Source: Cryptomeria japonica (taxonomy: Eukaryota > Streptophyta > Pinopsida > Cupressales > Cupressaceae). Taken from it: a stretch of 60,000 nucleotides of DNA. A program made the position numbers and the translations under genes. Below the pieces are notes generated by a model. The model was not told the origin of the DNA and made no database searches. It worked only from the letters and a program-made list of their open reading frames with translations. Location of the stretch: contig NC_081409.1 in the NCBI RefSeq assembly GCF_030272615.1, positions 915,537,340 to 915,597,339 of the forward strand. Reading direction: 5' to 3'. Positions 24,590 to 36,720 of this stretch are shown here, one piece after another. Every line of letters starts with the position of its first letter. The first letter of the stretch is position 1.

Positions 24590-27500
24590 TTAATTTCCAT
24601 CTGGGGGCGGTAATTGGTCAAAAATAGATTTGTACTTGGTCCGAGCGTCGGTGAGAGCGACAGAGAGTGCATCCTTTACACTGTCCATTAAAGAATTTTG
24701 TGCTTGAATATCAGCTAATAGCGATATTAAGCCATCTAGAGTGCTTCCCTCTTGAGTATTAGATAGGTATGTGGCTCGGTTGATCTATTCTTGGACTGAT
24801 GAAAGATGTGGAAGGAATAATGTCTAAAGTGTCATTATGTCCATCCTGATCTTGTGTTCTTCATTTCTTAAGTCCAATTGTTGAGCCATGAGCTATTGAA
24901 GCTTTGTATAAAAATTCTGAATTGAATTTGGCTCTGTGGTCAACTTGCTTGAGAGATCAGTGATCTCTTTCTCAATTGCCTCTGTTTTATTCTTAATGTC
25001 TTTAATGAATAAAGAAAATGTGCAGAGTTTCTGAAATAAATAATGAATGTGCTTGAGTTGAGGAGTCAACTCAGCAATAAATTTGACAAGTTTAACTTTG
25101 CCAATAGCGACAACTTTTTGTACCTCTTCTATCATTTTGGTAGTGAGCTCTTTGTCTTTCAGCTTTCTCAAATACTCCGATGCATCTACTCCAGATGTTT
25201 CTATCTTTGTTAGGAGTTCATCCAGTTGAATGTGGATGGCTGCATCTGTTGATATTGTAGCTTTAGGTAGCATATCTATTAGGAGTGCTTTTACCTTCTG
25301 AAGTACTTTATTTTTCTTTTGAATGGCCATTTGCTTCTCTTGTTCGGCCTTTGCTTTGCACAGTTCACCGAAATCAATGAGTGCTTGCCCTTTCAATTTT
25401 GATATATCAACATTGGGCAACACTATTGGTTTTGACAAATCAAGTTTAAAACTATGCTTCTTCACTTTCTTTTCTTTACCTTTCACCGATGGAATTAAGA
25501 CAATTGCTTGTGAGGCTTGATTACCCTCGGTAGGTTGCTCAGTAGAGGCAACACTTTGATCGATTCTTTTAGTCTCTGTAGAATCCTTCGGTGTCTCGGT
25601 ACTTGGTGTCTCAGTTGCAACATTCTCAGTGCTAGAAGGTGCTTGAGATGTCTGCTCTTAAGTAGTACCTTCTCCTATTGTAGATTTGTGACCTTCAGTG
25701 CCTTGATCTATATCCTGAGTAGTTTCAGTTGAGACAGGTTGCTTGACCGGTGGATAAGGCTAAACTTGTTCCAAGATGGATTCACTAGATACAAGTTTTG
25801 CATATGTAGTGCCTTCTATTATTTCTTGTTCCAGGGCCTCTGTATCCATGACATCTTCATCTATTTGAATGGTGTCAGCAGGGTCTTGTTGGGTAGCATC
25901 AGGACCTTGCTCGGTGACATCAGGATCATGCTCGGTGACATCAACGATTTCAACTATAGCTTGCTCACCGGAATCCTTGATTTTGAATATTTCCTACCAC
26001 TTTTCTTTTGTCTCATTTTCTATGTCAATATATAACCCATTCATCAGTTTTAAGGCTCTTTGTTTGACAAGAAACTTTGAATTGTAGGTTGTCAGATGTT
26101 CCTTTATTTCAGCTACTAACATATCAGGAAAGAGATGGACTAGACTTCTTTCTCTAATTTGTTTCTCTGAGTCCATTGCATACTTCCACCTATTATGAAT
26201 ATGCAGATATAGTTCATTTGGAAGTGACTTAGCTAGTTCCAATGGAGCTAACCGGAACTTTAGAAGTGTGCAGATGACAACTTCTTCAATTTGTCTCTTT
26301 TCATCATTGTTCCTAGTTTCATACTTAACATATCTAAATCCTCCAAATCCACCATATTCTTTCAGATTAGCACAGAAGTTTTCAACACTATGTACATTTA
26401 CCTTCTTGCTCTTGACAATTTGGAATTTGCTTGCATCCTCTAATTCAGTATCACTAGACTCTTTTGCCAAAATGAGTCTCCGAGTAGATTTCTTGTATGT
26501 CTTTGTTACCTTGGGAATAGTAACACTCTTTGTCTTCTTACTCGGTGAGGTTGCAGATGCTCTAGTGTTAGGTCGCTTTATTGGAGGTGGAGTCGGTGAG
26601 ACTTTTGATGTGTCCTATTTCTTTCTCTTTAACACTTTACCCTTAGGCAATTCAGTGCTCAGTGTTATAGCTGCCTCTTGGGCTTCAGATTCCTCTTTAG
26701 TAATGGCAATGGTGCCTTTGACAGGTGTAGAGGAAGAGTCTTCTCCGAATTTCTCAAACAATGCCTTAATCATCTTTGATGCCTTTCTTGTAGCTTTGGG
26801 TACTACAATATTCATCTTTACCTTTTCCTTTACTTCATCATAGGTACCATACCTTAGCTCGGTAGCATGTCTGGGCAATGTAAGAAATGCATCAATTTGC
26901 TGTTTTGTGATGTCAAAATCAATCTTGTAACCCATTGGTGACAAAGATTGAGTCCTCGGTTCCACAACATTCACATAATAGTAATCGGTGTCAACTTCAA
27001 AACATATATCATTTTTGTATTTCTCTAATAGTTGGGGTGGTATCCTATATCTGTTATGCATTTTCTCTTGAAATTTACTAAAGTAATCATCCATGATATC
27101 ATTGAAATTATCTCCTAACTTCTTAATGAAGTCATTAATTTGATGGGTGATTGGTCGGTGTAGCTCCCAAACAACTTTACCGACTGATGGAAAGAATTTT
27201 TCAAAGTAGAAAAACATGCATACCAATAGTGATCCAAACTTTAGAGTATTAGCCGATTTATTCTTCTTTGGCTTCCTGATGGTGTTCAGATTTTCAAATA
27301 GGTTCTTCAGCAATACCTCACATAGGTCAATTTTCATTCCCTTTTTCACAATTTTGTATGCCAAGTCTACTGCTGCACAGGGAACACTATTTTTCCTTGC
27401 CGATTGGAAGAAATAGTAGCCCATTACTCTAATGGTGAATTTTAATTCTTCATCAGTGACATTATTCAGCTTCAATCCTTTGCAATCAGATTCCACTCCG

Positions 27501-27950
27501 ATTAAACTGATCAATTCCTTTTGTGATATCATCTTCTGGGCTCGTGCATGATCATAGATAGGGTAACCGGTAATTAGATGAATGATTTCCTTGGTAATCT
27601 TGAATGGTTTCTCTTCTAGCCACATGAAATCATCGTGAACTCTGCTCAGAACAAACTTGACCCACTAGGGCTTCAGTTAATCCCTTCACTTTGATGTGCT
27701 CATACTTGCTGTTCAATATAGCATCGGTACATAGCTCGTCATAGGTGTCTCTGATTTCAACATGACCAAGTTCTTCAACACGACATTTGGTGAAGAATCT
27801 CACATCTTTGACTAACAACACTCTGTCCGGGATGAGTGAAAAGGCGGTTTTGTCATCCACTTCAGAAGCAACTTTGGGAGTCAAAGAGTATTTCAGTGAG
27901 GGCTTCTCTACATTCTTGACAACTATGGGATCTTGGATCTTGGGCGCCAT
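24590..27950 (-). pseudogene. Long second frame of the LTR element, unknown protein
   Basis: Starts MAPKIQDPIVVKN at 27950. After one frameshift near 27650 a single frame runs to TAA at 24590-24592, about 1100 codons in all. In-frame stops lie near 26615, 25994, 25757, 25660 and 24893 and at several points after it. N-terminal third: EEKPFKITKEIIHLITGYP, then NNVTDEELKFTIRVMGYYFF and LKFGSLLVCMFFYFEKFFPS. A Lys-rich linker, then FGGFRYVKYETRN, a Thr/Glu/Asp-rich low-complexity region around 25500-25980, and a C-terminal helical, coiled-coil-like part (KLKGQALIDFGELCKAKAEQ). No enzyme motif is visible. I do not recognise the family; the length and ordered composition argue that it was once a real protein. 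Confidence 0.7.
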
Positions 27951-28058
27951 TTGAAGATTTTAGATAAAAAACTAACAAAGAGTCCTTAGGGTTTCAAGAT
28001 TTCAAATGACAGATGCTTTATACTTAGCAGATAATGGCAACTAGATATGCTCGGTAAA

Positions 28059-28503
28059 TCAGCTTAACAATGTGTTGAGATTTGATGTAAATACCTTGAA
28101 TTTGCTTTGTAGGATTGATCGCCTTTGAATCGCTTGCTCTACTTTCTTGAAAACTTGGTAAGTGTAAATGACTGCGAAAATGTTTTTAAGTACACAAAAT
28201 ACCTTATCGGGCTCCGTGCAGGTTAGGTCAAAAACATTAAATGCACTCGGTTCACCTTTAACCAATTTACTCTCCTTTTTCTGTTTTAACTGAGTAACCA
28301 AACTTCCTTCATTTACCAACTTGACAGACTTCCTGTATTCACCGACTTGACAGGTTTCCTGTAAAGTGCTTCAAAGACTTTGATAAAATTTCAAACTTAC
28401 TATTACATCTTAACTATGCAGATTTTGAATTTAGTACATAATAGAATAGGAACTGTTAAGATTTTAACCTTTAGAGAATGCAGTCCCTTCATACCTTTAC
28501 TGA
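28059..28503 (-). other. Spacer between gag and second frame
   Basis: Short minus-strand frame 28319-28059 (86 codons) without recognisable features. It may be a decayed part of gag or untranslated. Confidence 0.3.
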
Positions 28504-29857
28504 TTAATTTGGAATAGGAGCACCTAACTCGGTAGGTAAGGTGCTTTCTTCATTTGACACAATTTCCTTCTTTTTCCAAATAATCTTTAATTTTTCTTTT
28601 ATTTCCTCAGTGTCTTTTCTAAGTTGATCTCTGCAATCTCCAGCCAAGTGTCCCACTTTGTGACAATGAAAACATGCCATACTAGGATTTCTCCATGATC
28701 TTTGGTTGTTCATTCCAAACCTTATAGAGTAGTTAGCACTAATATGTCCATATCTTCCAACAACATTCACACCATATCCTTGTATTGTAATCCCATGGTA
28801 CTACAGAATACTATCAGTAAGGATCTATGTGAGTTCGGTAACCTCTAGCATTTGCTCAGTGTGTAGACCACATAAAGTTCTTTTGCTTAAACCAACACTT
28901 CTCAGTACTATGTCCATATCTATTGCATTTTTTACAAAACCCTTTGAATTTTGCCTTCTAATAATTGTTAACAGACTTTGTCCTACATTGATTAGATGTG
29001 TGACCATATTTATTGCAATTGTAACAATAACCATTGGACTTAGTGACATTCGGTTGCTTACCTTTTCTTATTTGACATATGTTGGCAGTGTGACCTTGAT
29101 TTCCATAGTAGTTGCAAATAGGCTTCTTTCTTTTGATGTTATTCCTATTTCCAGCTTGCTTTGATGATTCTCCTCTCTCGGTAGTATGAATTCCCTTCTC
29201 GGTAGAGTCTTTTCCTTTGTAACTGAGTCCTGCATCTTTGTTGGGTCGTCTTGTGTTCAGTTGCTCATCCAACATCTTTGATGCTTCATAACTCTTCTTC
29301 AGTGTTTCTTTGGATTTCTTCTCTGTTTCAAGTTCATCGGTTAACTTTGATACTTCAAGTTTCAATGCTTGATTCTCATCATTCTTCAAAATTGCTTTAT
29401 GATGTGCATAACCTATTTGATCTGATAGGTTTTATTGAATTCCAGTCAACCTTGTGATTTCATCATTCTTATCAGATACTAAGACTTCAAGTTGTTGTTT
29501 CTCTCTTTCTAGATCTCTTACTTTATCCTCAACTCTTCTCAATGCATCTAGATTTTTAGTCATCTATGTGCCGAAATGTTCATGTTCTCTTTTCATTGCT
29601 TTTAGTTGATCAGCCAGTGCTTTGCTCTTTTCTTTCAATACTCCAATCATTTCTTCAGTTTCTTCAGATATACTATTTTCAGATGATGTCTCAATTTGTT
29701 CCACTAACTCTTGAGAGTCCTGCAAATCATCAGATAATCTTCTTCTCACTTTCAGAGATTTTTGCATTTGCCTTTGCATGTCTACAATCACTTGATTAGC
29801 ATGATCCAGCTCTTCTTGCAGATACACAATCCTTCGAGAATGTTTATAGCCTTCCAT
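28504..29857 (-). pseudogene. gag-like protein with four zinc knuckles
   Basis: Starts at MEGYKHSRRIVYLQEELDHA. The first 280 residues or so are coiled coil (QMQRQ/VRRRLSDDLQDSQELVEQ, LREKEKQQ-like stretches). Four CCHC boxes follow: CNYYGNQGHTANIC (second Cys replaced by Tyr), CYNCNKYGHTSNQC, CKKCNRYGHSTEKC and CFHCHKVGHLAGDC. Knuckles 1-3 and the coiled coil share one frame, with stops near 29564, 29417 and 28977; knuckle 4 needs a frame change near 28770. Copia and gypsy gags normally have one or two knuckles. Expected role: capsid formation and RNA packaging. Confidence 0.8.
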
Positions 29858-29905
29858 TGACAAGATCTTTCTCTTTAGGCAGTTAAACCCTTTTCCAAGA
29901 TATGA

Positions 29906-29917
29906 GCTCTGATACAA
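29906..29917 (-). other. Primer binding site, tRNA-iMet type
   Basis: On the minus strand TTGTATCAGAGC begins two bases after the 5' LTR; the plant initiator-Met site is TGGTATCAGAGC, so 11 of 12 bases match. Confidence 0.85.
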
Positions 29918-29919
29918 TT

Positions 29920-31056
29920 TGTTAGGTCCAATATGGAAAGCTAATGTACTGAGAGGGGAGGGGTGAATCAGTACTTCAAAACATTTCTTCAACAATATCT
30001 TTACTGTTATGCATAAACCGAATAGTGTAGTAACATAATATAAAACTAAAACAAATAGATAACAATCATACATGATTCACTCCATAACACATATTTTGGT
30101 TACGCAAAAACTCTTGGTTAGAGAGGAAAACTACAGTGGGGATGGCACCCACAACTTCACTATTGCAATAATAAAGGGTGCTCGATTAGAGCTACATGTT
30201 TAGCTATTTCTGATAGCTTACCCTGTTAGGAGTAACAAGATCTGTTAGATTTACCTTGCTAAAGGATTTTACAACACTTCATCTAAATGCTGCACCTGGT
30301 TAGAGGCTTTACAATTTATAGACTTGATTAGAGTCTTTTACCCTGTTAAAGGTTTCTCTTTCAATTTCACAATATTACAATAAAATCATTACAAATATCT
30401 GCAACTTTACATCTAAAATGTTATACCAGATTTTATGTGCTCAGAATAGATTACCTTGCTTATAGCATACCTCGGTAACCCATATAGTAACTCAGTAAAC
30501 CCTTTTGTTTACTCTGTTCTTTGACTGTTCTCTAAAAACCTTCTCGGTGACCTCTATGTCTCTGTAACAGTCCTCTTACACTCATGCACACACCTTTAAC
30601 TCTTAACTCATGATGTATAAATAGATCTCTTATGATGGTGATCCAATTCATTGCTTCGATCTTACAAACATGATTTATTGAATGAATAATCATGTAAAAT
30701 ATTTCATTGGTTAGATAACCTCAAAATCATACACAATCTTTAAGTGCAATTTCCAATGTGATAACGGTTAGATGTGCCTTGATCTCGTAACACGTTTTCA
30801 TATGCATGTCCAGGTTCAATGAATCTGGTAACACGTTTCACTCAGTGTAAATCAACTCGGTGTGTCACCTTTGCTGCTCTGTAGACATGAAATGATACTC
30901 GGTAGACAGCTCGTTGTATACTGCGTTCTATGACTGCTTTCTTCTGTAACCAACTAGACTGTACATACCGACTGAATATTTCGGTAATAGATAACGGACT
31001 AGAGTATATAGTATAACTTTGACACAAAAATAATGGCAATCTGATAAGTAGTAACA
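29920..31056 (-). repeat. 5' LTR
   Basis: 1137 bp, partner of 23089-24200, with one extra segment of about 27 bp near 30980 (or a deletion in the partner between GACT/AACT repeats). Confidence 0.95.
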
Positions 31057-32964
31057 CATTTTATATACCAGCTATTGGTCACTAGCATTGATTGATTCTT
31101 TCTAACTAGGTTAATTGTGTATATATTAGTGTCTACTGTTAATAACATTAATTTCCTACTTTTATTCAATTCATTCTCTAATTCATCAAATTGATAAAAG
31201 ATCCAATCAAGAAATAATCAAATAAAAACTAAAACAATTTACGATTCAAACTTAATTTACTTAACCATTTTATGAAAATAAATAATTAATCTATTAATTA
31301 ATGAAATAGCTAATTAACTAATAATAGCCACCATCTATCTCCATCCATTGAAACTTTCATGGCCTACCTACTCTCAATCTAAGATTGAATCATAGCATCC
31401 ATTCATAATCTTCAATATCCTATTTTGAGCAAGTAAATATTTTTAAAATGAGTAATAGGAATATAAGTATTAAAATCAAGAGCATATACATACAACATTA
31501 TATTGGAGATTTACATGAATTTCAGAGTAATGAGCTTTTATTTTTTTTAATTATTATATCCTTATTTACATTATTCAATAGCATCATTAGTTCTACCTCA
31601 TACATTAGTAGGGATAGTATAATCATTACTAGAACCCTAACTAGAAATGTTGAGCACAAATACAAGAGATTATTATCTCTATGTAATAAAAATCGTTAGA
31701 ATATAATTATTTTAGATTACCATGCCCATGAGTAGAGGTAGAAAGGTGCCCAAGGTCATTAATACTATGCCCCAAGAAAGATAAGCTATGGAACCTTGTA
31801 GATGAAAGTCTTTAAATTAGTGTCCATGATCTCACCTAGTAGATTTACCATGATTTAACCTACACTATGATATAGGGAATAAATATGGGCTTAGAATCTA
31901 GGAACCATGCAAGAAGAATTACCCTAAGGGTCAATAAAGTACTACAAATTTTTAACTTCCTATATGATTTTCCAATCTTGTGTCTACATTTGTCTAAACA
32001 CATTAGAGAAAATCACAGCTTTAGTGTATAAATAAAAGTGAACATCAAACATATCCTTCGAAACCCCTTCAAATGCATAAAATCCTTGTATCCTAAACAT
32101 ATAATCCTAAATATTTTAAAGGGAAAAGTTTCAAAACTCTACCTCAATCCAAATGTTTCATATTCATAATCCCAACATTCAATATATTAAATTTTAACAG
32201 CCAAGTACTCAAAAATCACAAACTCCAAATTTCATCTAGGTACCAAAATCTAGTCTTCAAAATCCAAGAACCTTAAAAAAAATCTTAAATATAAAGCCAA
32301 AAGTTTATGGTTGTTAATCCAAAAATCTTTAAAAAATGGAATCCAATTGGGACCCAATTTTTTATCATCTCAAATTCATGTATAAAAATATCTAAAGAAT
32401 AATCAAACAAATATGGTTATAAAATTCATTTGGGTTTAAAATATTGCAATATGTGTACCCAATATAAATCTCATAGCCCCAACATCGATGAATATTAAAA
32501 TATATAATCTCCTAAACCACCAAGGCTCAAAACTTAAAAATTTAATTTCACTATCGTCACATCCAATCAAGGGCAAATTTAAAATAGATCGTGGTGTGCA
32601 AATGTTTTGATTTGATTACTATTGGTTCCATGACATTTACACATGGATTCAACATCCTAACCTTTTACACATCCTGATCACTCCATCCCTTCTATCCAAT
32701 CTAGTCCATAATCCCACATGCCTCCATCACAACATATCTTTCATCCAAGTATTCACATATCACCAAGTACCTTCCATGGATCTTACCTCCTACTCTACTT
32801 TTATTGGAAACAACTTGAGAGATTCTTAACACAGTAACCATCATATCTCACAATAACAACCATTAAGGAGAATACTATAAGTAGGACAAAAATGAAGTAG
32901 CTATTAAAAATGGGATATTATCACAATAATCAACCCTGAAAATCAAATTAAATATCAAACTAGG

Positions 32965-33255
32965 TTGAACCCTAAATTTAACCCTAGACCAAATTACACA
33001 TTAAAGAAGACTCAACCCTAACCTTAACACTAAACCAAATTTAACCTTAACCCTAAAGGTTGAATTGAGCCTTATACTAATCCTATTTTAATGGTTTTTT
33101 AATTAAATGATAACTCTAATAAGTGTCTTATCAAGTGATCTCATTATTAACTAATATGTCCTCATTACATATTTTTAAACTAATAGAATTTAATCAATCA
33201 TAAATCTTAAACCTTAACCTTAACACCAGATAAAATTGAACCCTAATACTAAACC
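32965..33255. repeat. Degenerate CCCTAA-rich tract
   Basis: AACCCTAA-type words recur irregularly (near 32970, 32985, 33010, 33045 and 33240) among AACCTTAAC variants. It resembles a heavily decayed plant telomere-type repeat (CCCTAAA) but never forms two perfect units in tandem. Confidence 0.35.
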
Positions 33256-33717
33256 AAATTGAAACCTAACTCTAAAAACAAAACCTAAATTGCACTCTTG
33301 CACTTATAAAACCTTAACACAAATTAAACACTAACCTTGAACCTAATTGAACATTAAATTGAACTATAATGCTAAATCTTAAAGACATCATCAACAAGCT
33401 TATCTACTCTAAGGTTTAGAGTATTTGGTTTTTCAAACTCTACTCCCATGTTAGATGAATTTTCGAGTTGTTGTTAGATTCAATTAAGTAATATTAAATA
33501 AAAATGCAATCATGTTATAAATGAAGTGATAAGATATTTAGTTTTGTATTTGATATGATTGAATCATGGATTATAAACCTGAATGTTTAAGCTTAATGTT
33601 TGTGATTGAAATCGTTTCGTTGCTAACAACTCATTATTATTATTATGTGAAAGATATTTCTATTTCAAACCTCCTCTCTCACATTCATTAAAAAATGTGT
33701 TAATGGAGTGTTAATTT

Positions 33718-33799
33718 GTTTTTACCTTAGAGTTCAATCCCGGGATTAATCAATTGTTGTTTTTACCTTAGAGTTCAATCCCGGGATTAATCAATTGAT
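33718..33799. repeat. 41-bp tandem duplication
   Basis: Two copies, period 41, each with ACCTTAGAGTTCAATCCCGG followed by GATTAATCAATTG. Confidence 0.95.
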
Positions 33800-34368
33800 G
33801 ATGCTTGTTTCTCAAAGCCCAAATATAAAAAAACAAAATAAATTGTCTTCGTTGTGGATGTGGATCACATTGTAGAATAGTAGAGTTTGTTACAAGCGTG
33901 TGGGCTATGACTCCAAGAATAGCAAGAACCTCATTTTCAACCTTCATTACCCTACCTTTTTAATTTTAATATTTGTTCAATCTTGATTTCATTTATTTCC
34001 AAGAGATACTCTCCTTGCTAGGAAAATTGTATTCCACAAAAATAGAATATGGAAATGTCGTAAAACATGTCGCTTTGCATGTTTCAGCATGCAATGATTT
34101 GGATAGAATCCTTTTAACACAAAAATTTGCAGCCACATAAAGCACTTAAGTTGCGGAAAATGAAAGGAAAGTTATGATGCCATTGTTTTCTTTGTAGGCA
34201 ATGTGATAATTGTGTTTTGTCTTATGCTTTCCTATCTTACAAATGATTTTCCTTCTCTCCATTCTTGAGGTCTGGCATCATTTATCATCATTCATTATTT
34301 TTGTTGAGGTGGGAACATCAACATGAAGTTTGACTTAGGTAAGTACAATTTTTTTTCCTCTTTCAATG

Positions 34369-34430
34369 TGTGTAGGTTCAAATTTGAAGATTACGGATGT
34401 GTGTAGGTTCAAATTTGAAGATTACGGTTG
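34369..34430. repeat. 31-bp tandem duplication
   Basis: Two copies of a unit containing GTGTGTAGGTTCAAATTTGA and AGATTACGG. Confidence 0.9.
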
Positions 34431-36329
34431 AGATAGTCATATTGTTGGAAAGAGTATATAGTTACAAACAATGTCAAAAATCGAATAGCTAGAAACATTA
34501 AGACTAGGGTGTACAATGCTCCTATCCTGCCGGTTTGATCCAAATTTTTAGCAGACAGGTGTGCAGAGCCTCTTGATATCATTTTTTACATTGATGCATG
34601 ACAAAACCACCTTCGAAATAGGGATGCTTAGCACCTGTGTCTAGAACTATCAACGCCACATTTCACTTTGAATGTTTTAAAGCGCAATGATTTGTAAAGA
34701 GTCCTTTTAACATGGAGATTTGCAACCACAAAAAATACCTAAGTTGTAGAAAATGTGAGGAATGTTACAATGCAACTATTTACTTTGTAGGTAGTGGGTT
34801 TTGTCAAAGGCAAAGGATTGTCTTTTCAAGTTTTCCCATTCATCTTATTTATCTATTTTGTTTTTGGATTTGATTTCACATTCTATGATTCATCATTAGA
34901 ATAATAGAATGTTGGAGAAGAGGAAATGATTTGTTGTAGATCAAAACTAGCTAAAAAATCAAGTGGAAAGATAGAATGAAAGGTGACATGAAGTTTCAAA
35001 AACTAGAATTACATAATGAAAAAATAAAGTAAGAAAGAAAAACCAAATTTAATTGATGGGAAAAAACCAGAACCACTAGAAAGAGAAAAAAGATAATAAA
35101 AAGGAGAGCCTCAATGAAACTAAATGCCTAAAAAGGAAATGTTTTTTTTCTATATATTAATAATAAAACACAATATAATAATATTGTTACTATAATTATT
35201 GTATTAATTATGATGAAGTCGTATTACACTCAAAAATTTATGTTCAAAGTTGTATTTGATGTGAAAACACACTGAAAAACTATGGAACGCATCAGCATCC
35301 ATGGATGAGCTGTAGATATTATGTCCTAGTCTATATTATTATTTAAACGATATAATGGTAATATTTATGTATAATTATATAAACGATACACTGTATTATA
35401 TATTCCGAAATCTCTTAAATAAATATAGTTAACCTGAATAATGAAAATAACGGCCGTCCATCATAGCAAACTTTTGACAGGCAATTTCCAGAATCATGGG
35501 GACGTACATACAACTAATGGCCTTGTGAACGTATTTTTATTAAAATATCTCAAAAGCGGTAGATATGACGGTGGAACTCTTAAGTCATTCAAGGAAATAA
35601 ATAAATTTAAAAAAATGAAACCATCAAATTTATATTTATTTTAATCGTTCTAAAGCCGATTCAAAGAGGGAAAGGCAGATGAAGAACAGAATAATAAAAC
35701 AATTTAATTCTATACATGTCAAGTCAACACAGTTACTGCTCTTTTTCTATATCGATGTTTATAAGACTCTGCTCTGTTTCACATTAGTTGAGCTTAAAAA
35801 CCCCTTATAACAGTAAACGTGTTCACACACAAAAGACAGAGATTTATAATATTGTGACCTTTTTTATATCAATATTGAAAGCTGTACAAGTATGGTGGAG
35901 AGTAAGATTGATGTTTACTTTTTTTGTTTTTTTTTTCCTTTTATTTTTAATTTTTTTTTTTCAACATTTTGCAAAAAGTAGATCTTGGACATTGTCACTA
36001 AAATCTTATGTTTTATGTCGGATGTCCAAGAAATACCCAACTTTAATGGTTAGAAATATCTAAAGCAACAAATAGTATGAATATATTATAATTGGCTCGT
36101 GCTATTAGGGAGCATATTTCTTTACAAATAAAAAAAAAAAATAGTAAAACTAAAAGTGCATCTCATGAGTTTAGATTCACATATTCTATTTTATCCTACA
36201 AACTTTGTTTTCTCAATTTAGAAACACAATTTTTATCGTTTGAGAAAATATCAATCATTATTTCATAAATATATTGCTTTTCCATTCATCGTCATAGAAA
36301 ACTAAAATTATATGTTTTTAAATTGAATT

Positions 36330-36720
36330 TTATATTGTTTATCATTACAATATATGATTTTTATTATATGAATTAATTGTTAGTAAGATTATGTGAGGAG
36401 AATTATTTCTTTTATTTGCATGATAGTTATAAGACTTGAAACATATTTTTGTATAAGATATTTATTAACATACAATTAAAATTAGAAAAGGAAATATGTA
36501 CATCTATTTATATTATATTAAATATTATGAAGTTTTATATGTTCTTATATGAAAAAATTATAATTAAGTCTACAAATTAATTTATCGCCCATCTACTTGA
36601 TTCATATATTAAACTTATTAATATATGTTAATAATGTATTATTGAATATATTAGTACCCATTCACATTATATTATTAACATTATATTTTATAGCACTATT
36701 ATATAATAACTATAATTTAT
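36330..36720. repeat. AT-rich dispersed repeat, copy 3
   Basis: Same ordered phrases as copies 1 and 2 (TATTGTTTATCATTACAATA, GATAGTTATAAGACTTG, ACAATTAAAATTAGAAAAGG), more diverged. Confidence 0.7.

Larger units (their letters stand above)
23089..31056 (-). mobile_element. Complete non-autonomous LTR retrotransposon
   Basis: Two LTRs (1112 and 1137 bp) bound a 5.7-kb interior. Both LTRs read TGTTA...TAACA at the tips, and the 5-bp target duplication CATTT is present at 23084-23088 and 31057-31061. On the minus strand, the tRNA-iMet-type primer site follows the 5' LTR (29920-31056) and a polypurine tract precedes the 3' LTR (23089-24200). The interior has a gag-like zinc-knuckle frame and a long second frame, but I found no protease, integrase, RT or RNase H motif, so it must rely on another element's enzymes. 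The LTRs differ at scattered bases and by one indel of about 27 bp near 30980. It is inserted in a dead copia element. Confidence 0.95.
31062..36329. other. Gene-less AT-rich stretch
   Basis: No coding region is supported; the few short frames are unremarkable. Small structures inside it are listed separately. It presumably includes the remainder of the copia element split at 23089, but no copia LTR is recognised after 31061. Confidence 0.5.

Noticed and set aside
26268-26843. 191-codon plus-strand frame with hydrophobic stretches resembling membrane segments
   Set aside because: It is antisense to the long second frame of the LTR element, whose charged codons read hydrophobic on the opposite strand.
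33718-33799. GAGTTCAATCCCGGG, like a tRNA T-arm/B-box
   Set aside because: No acceptor stem, D-arm or anticodon arm upstream; it is part of a 41-bp duplication.
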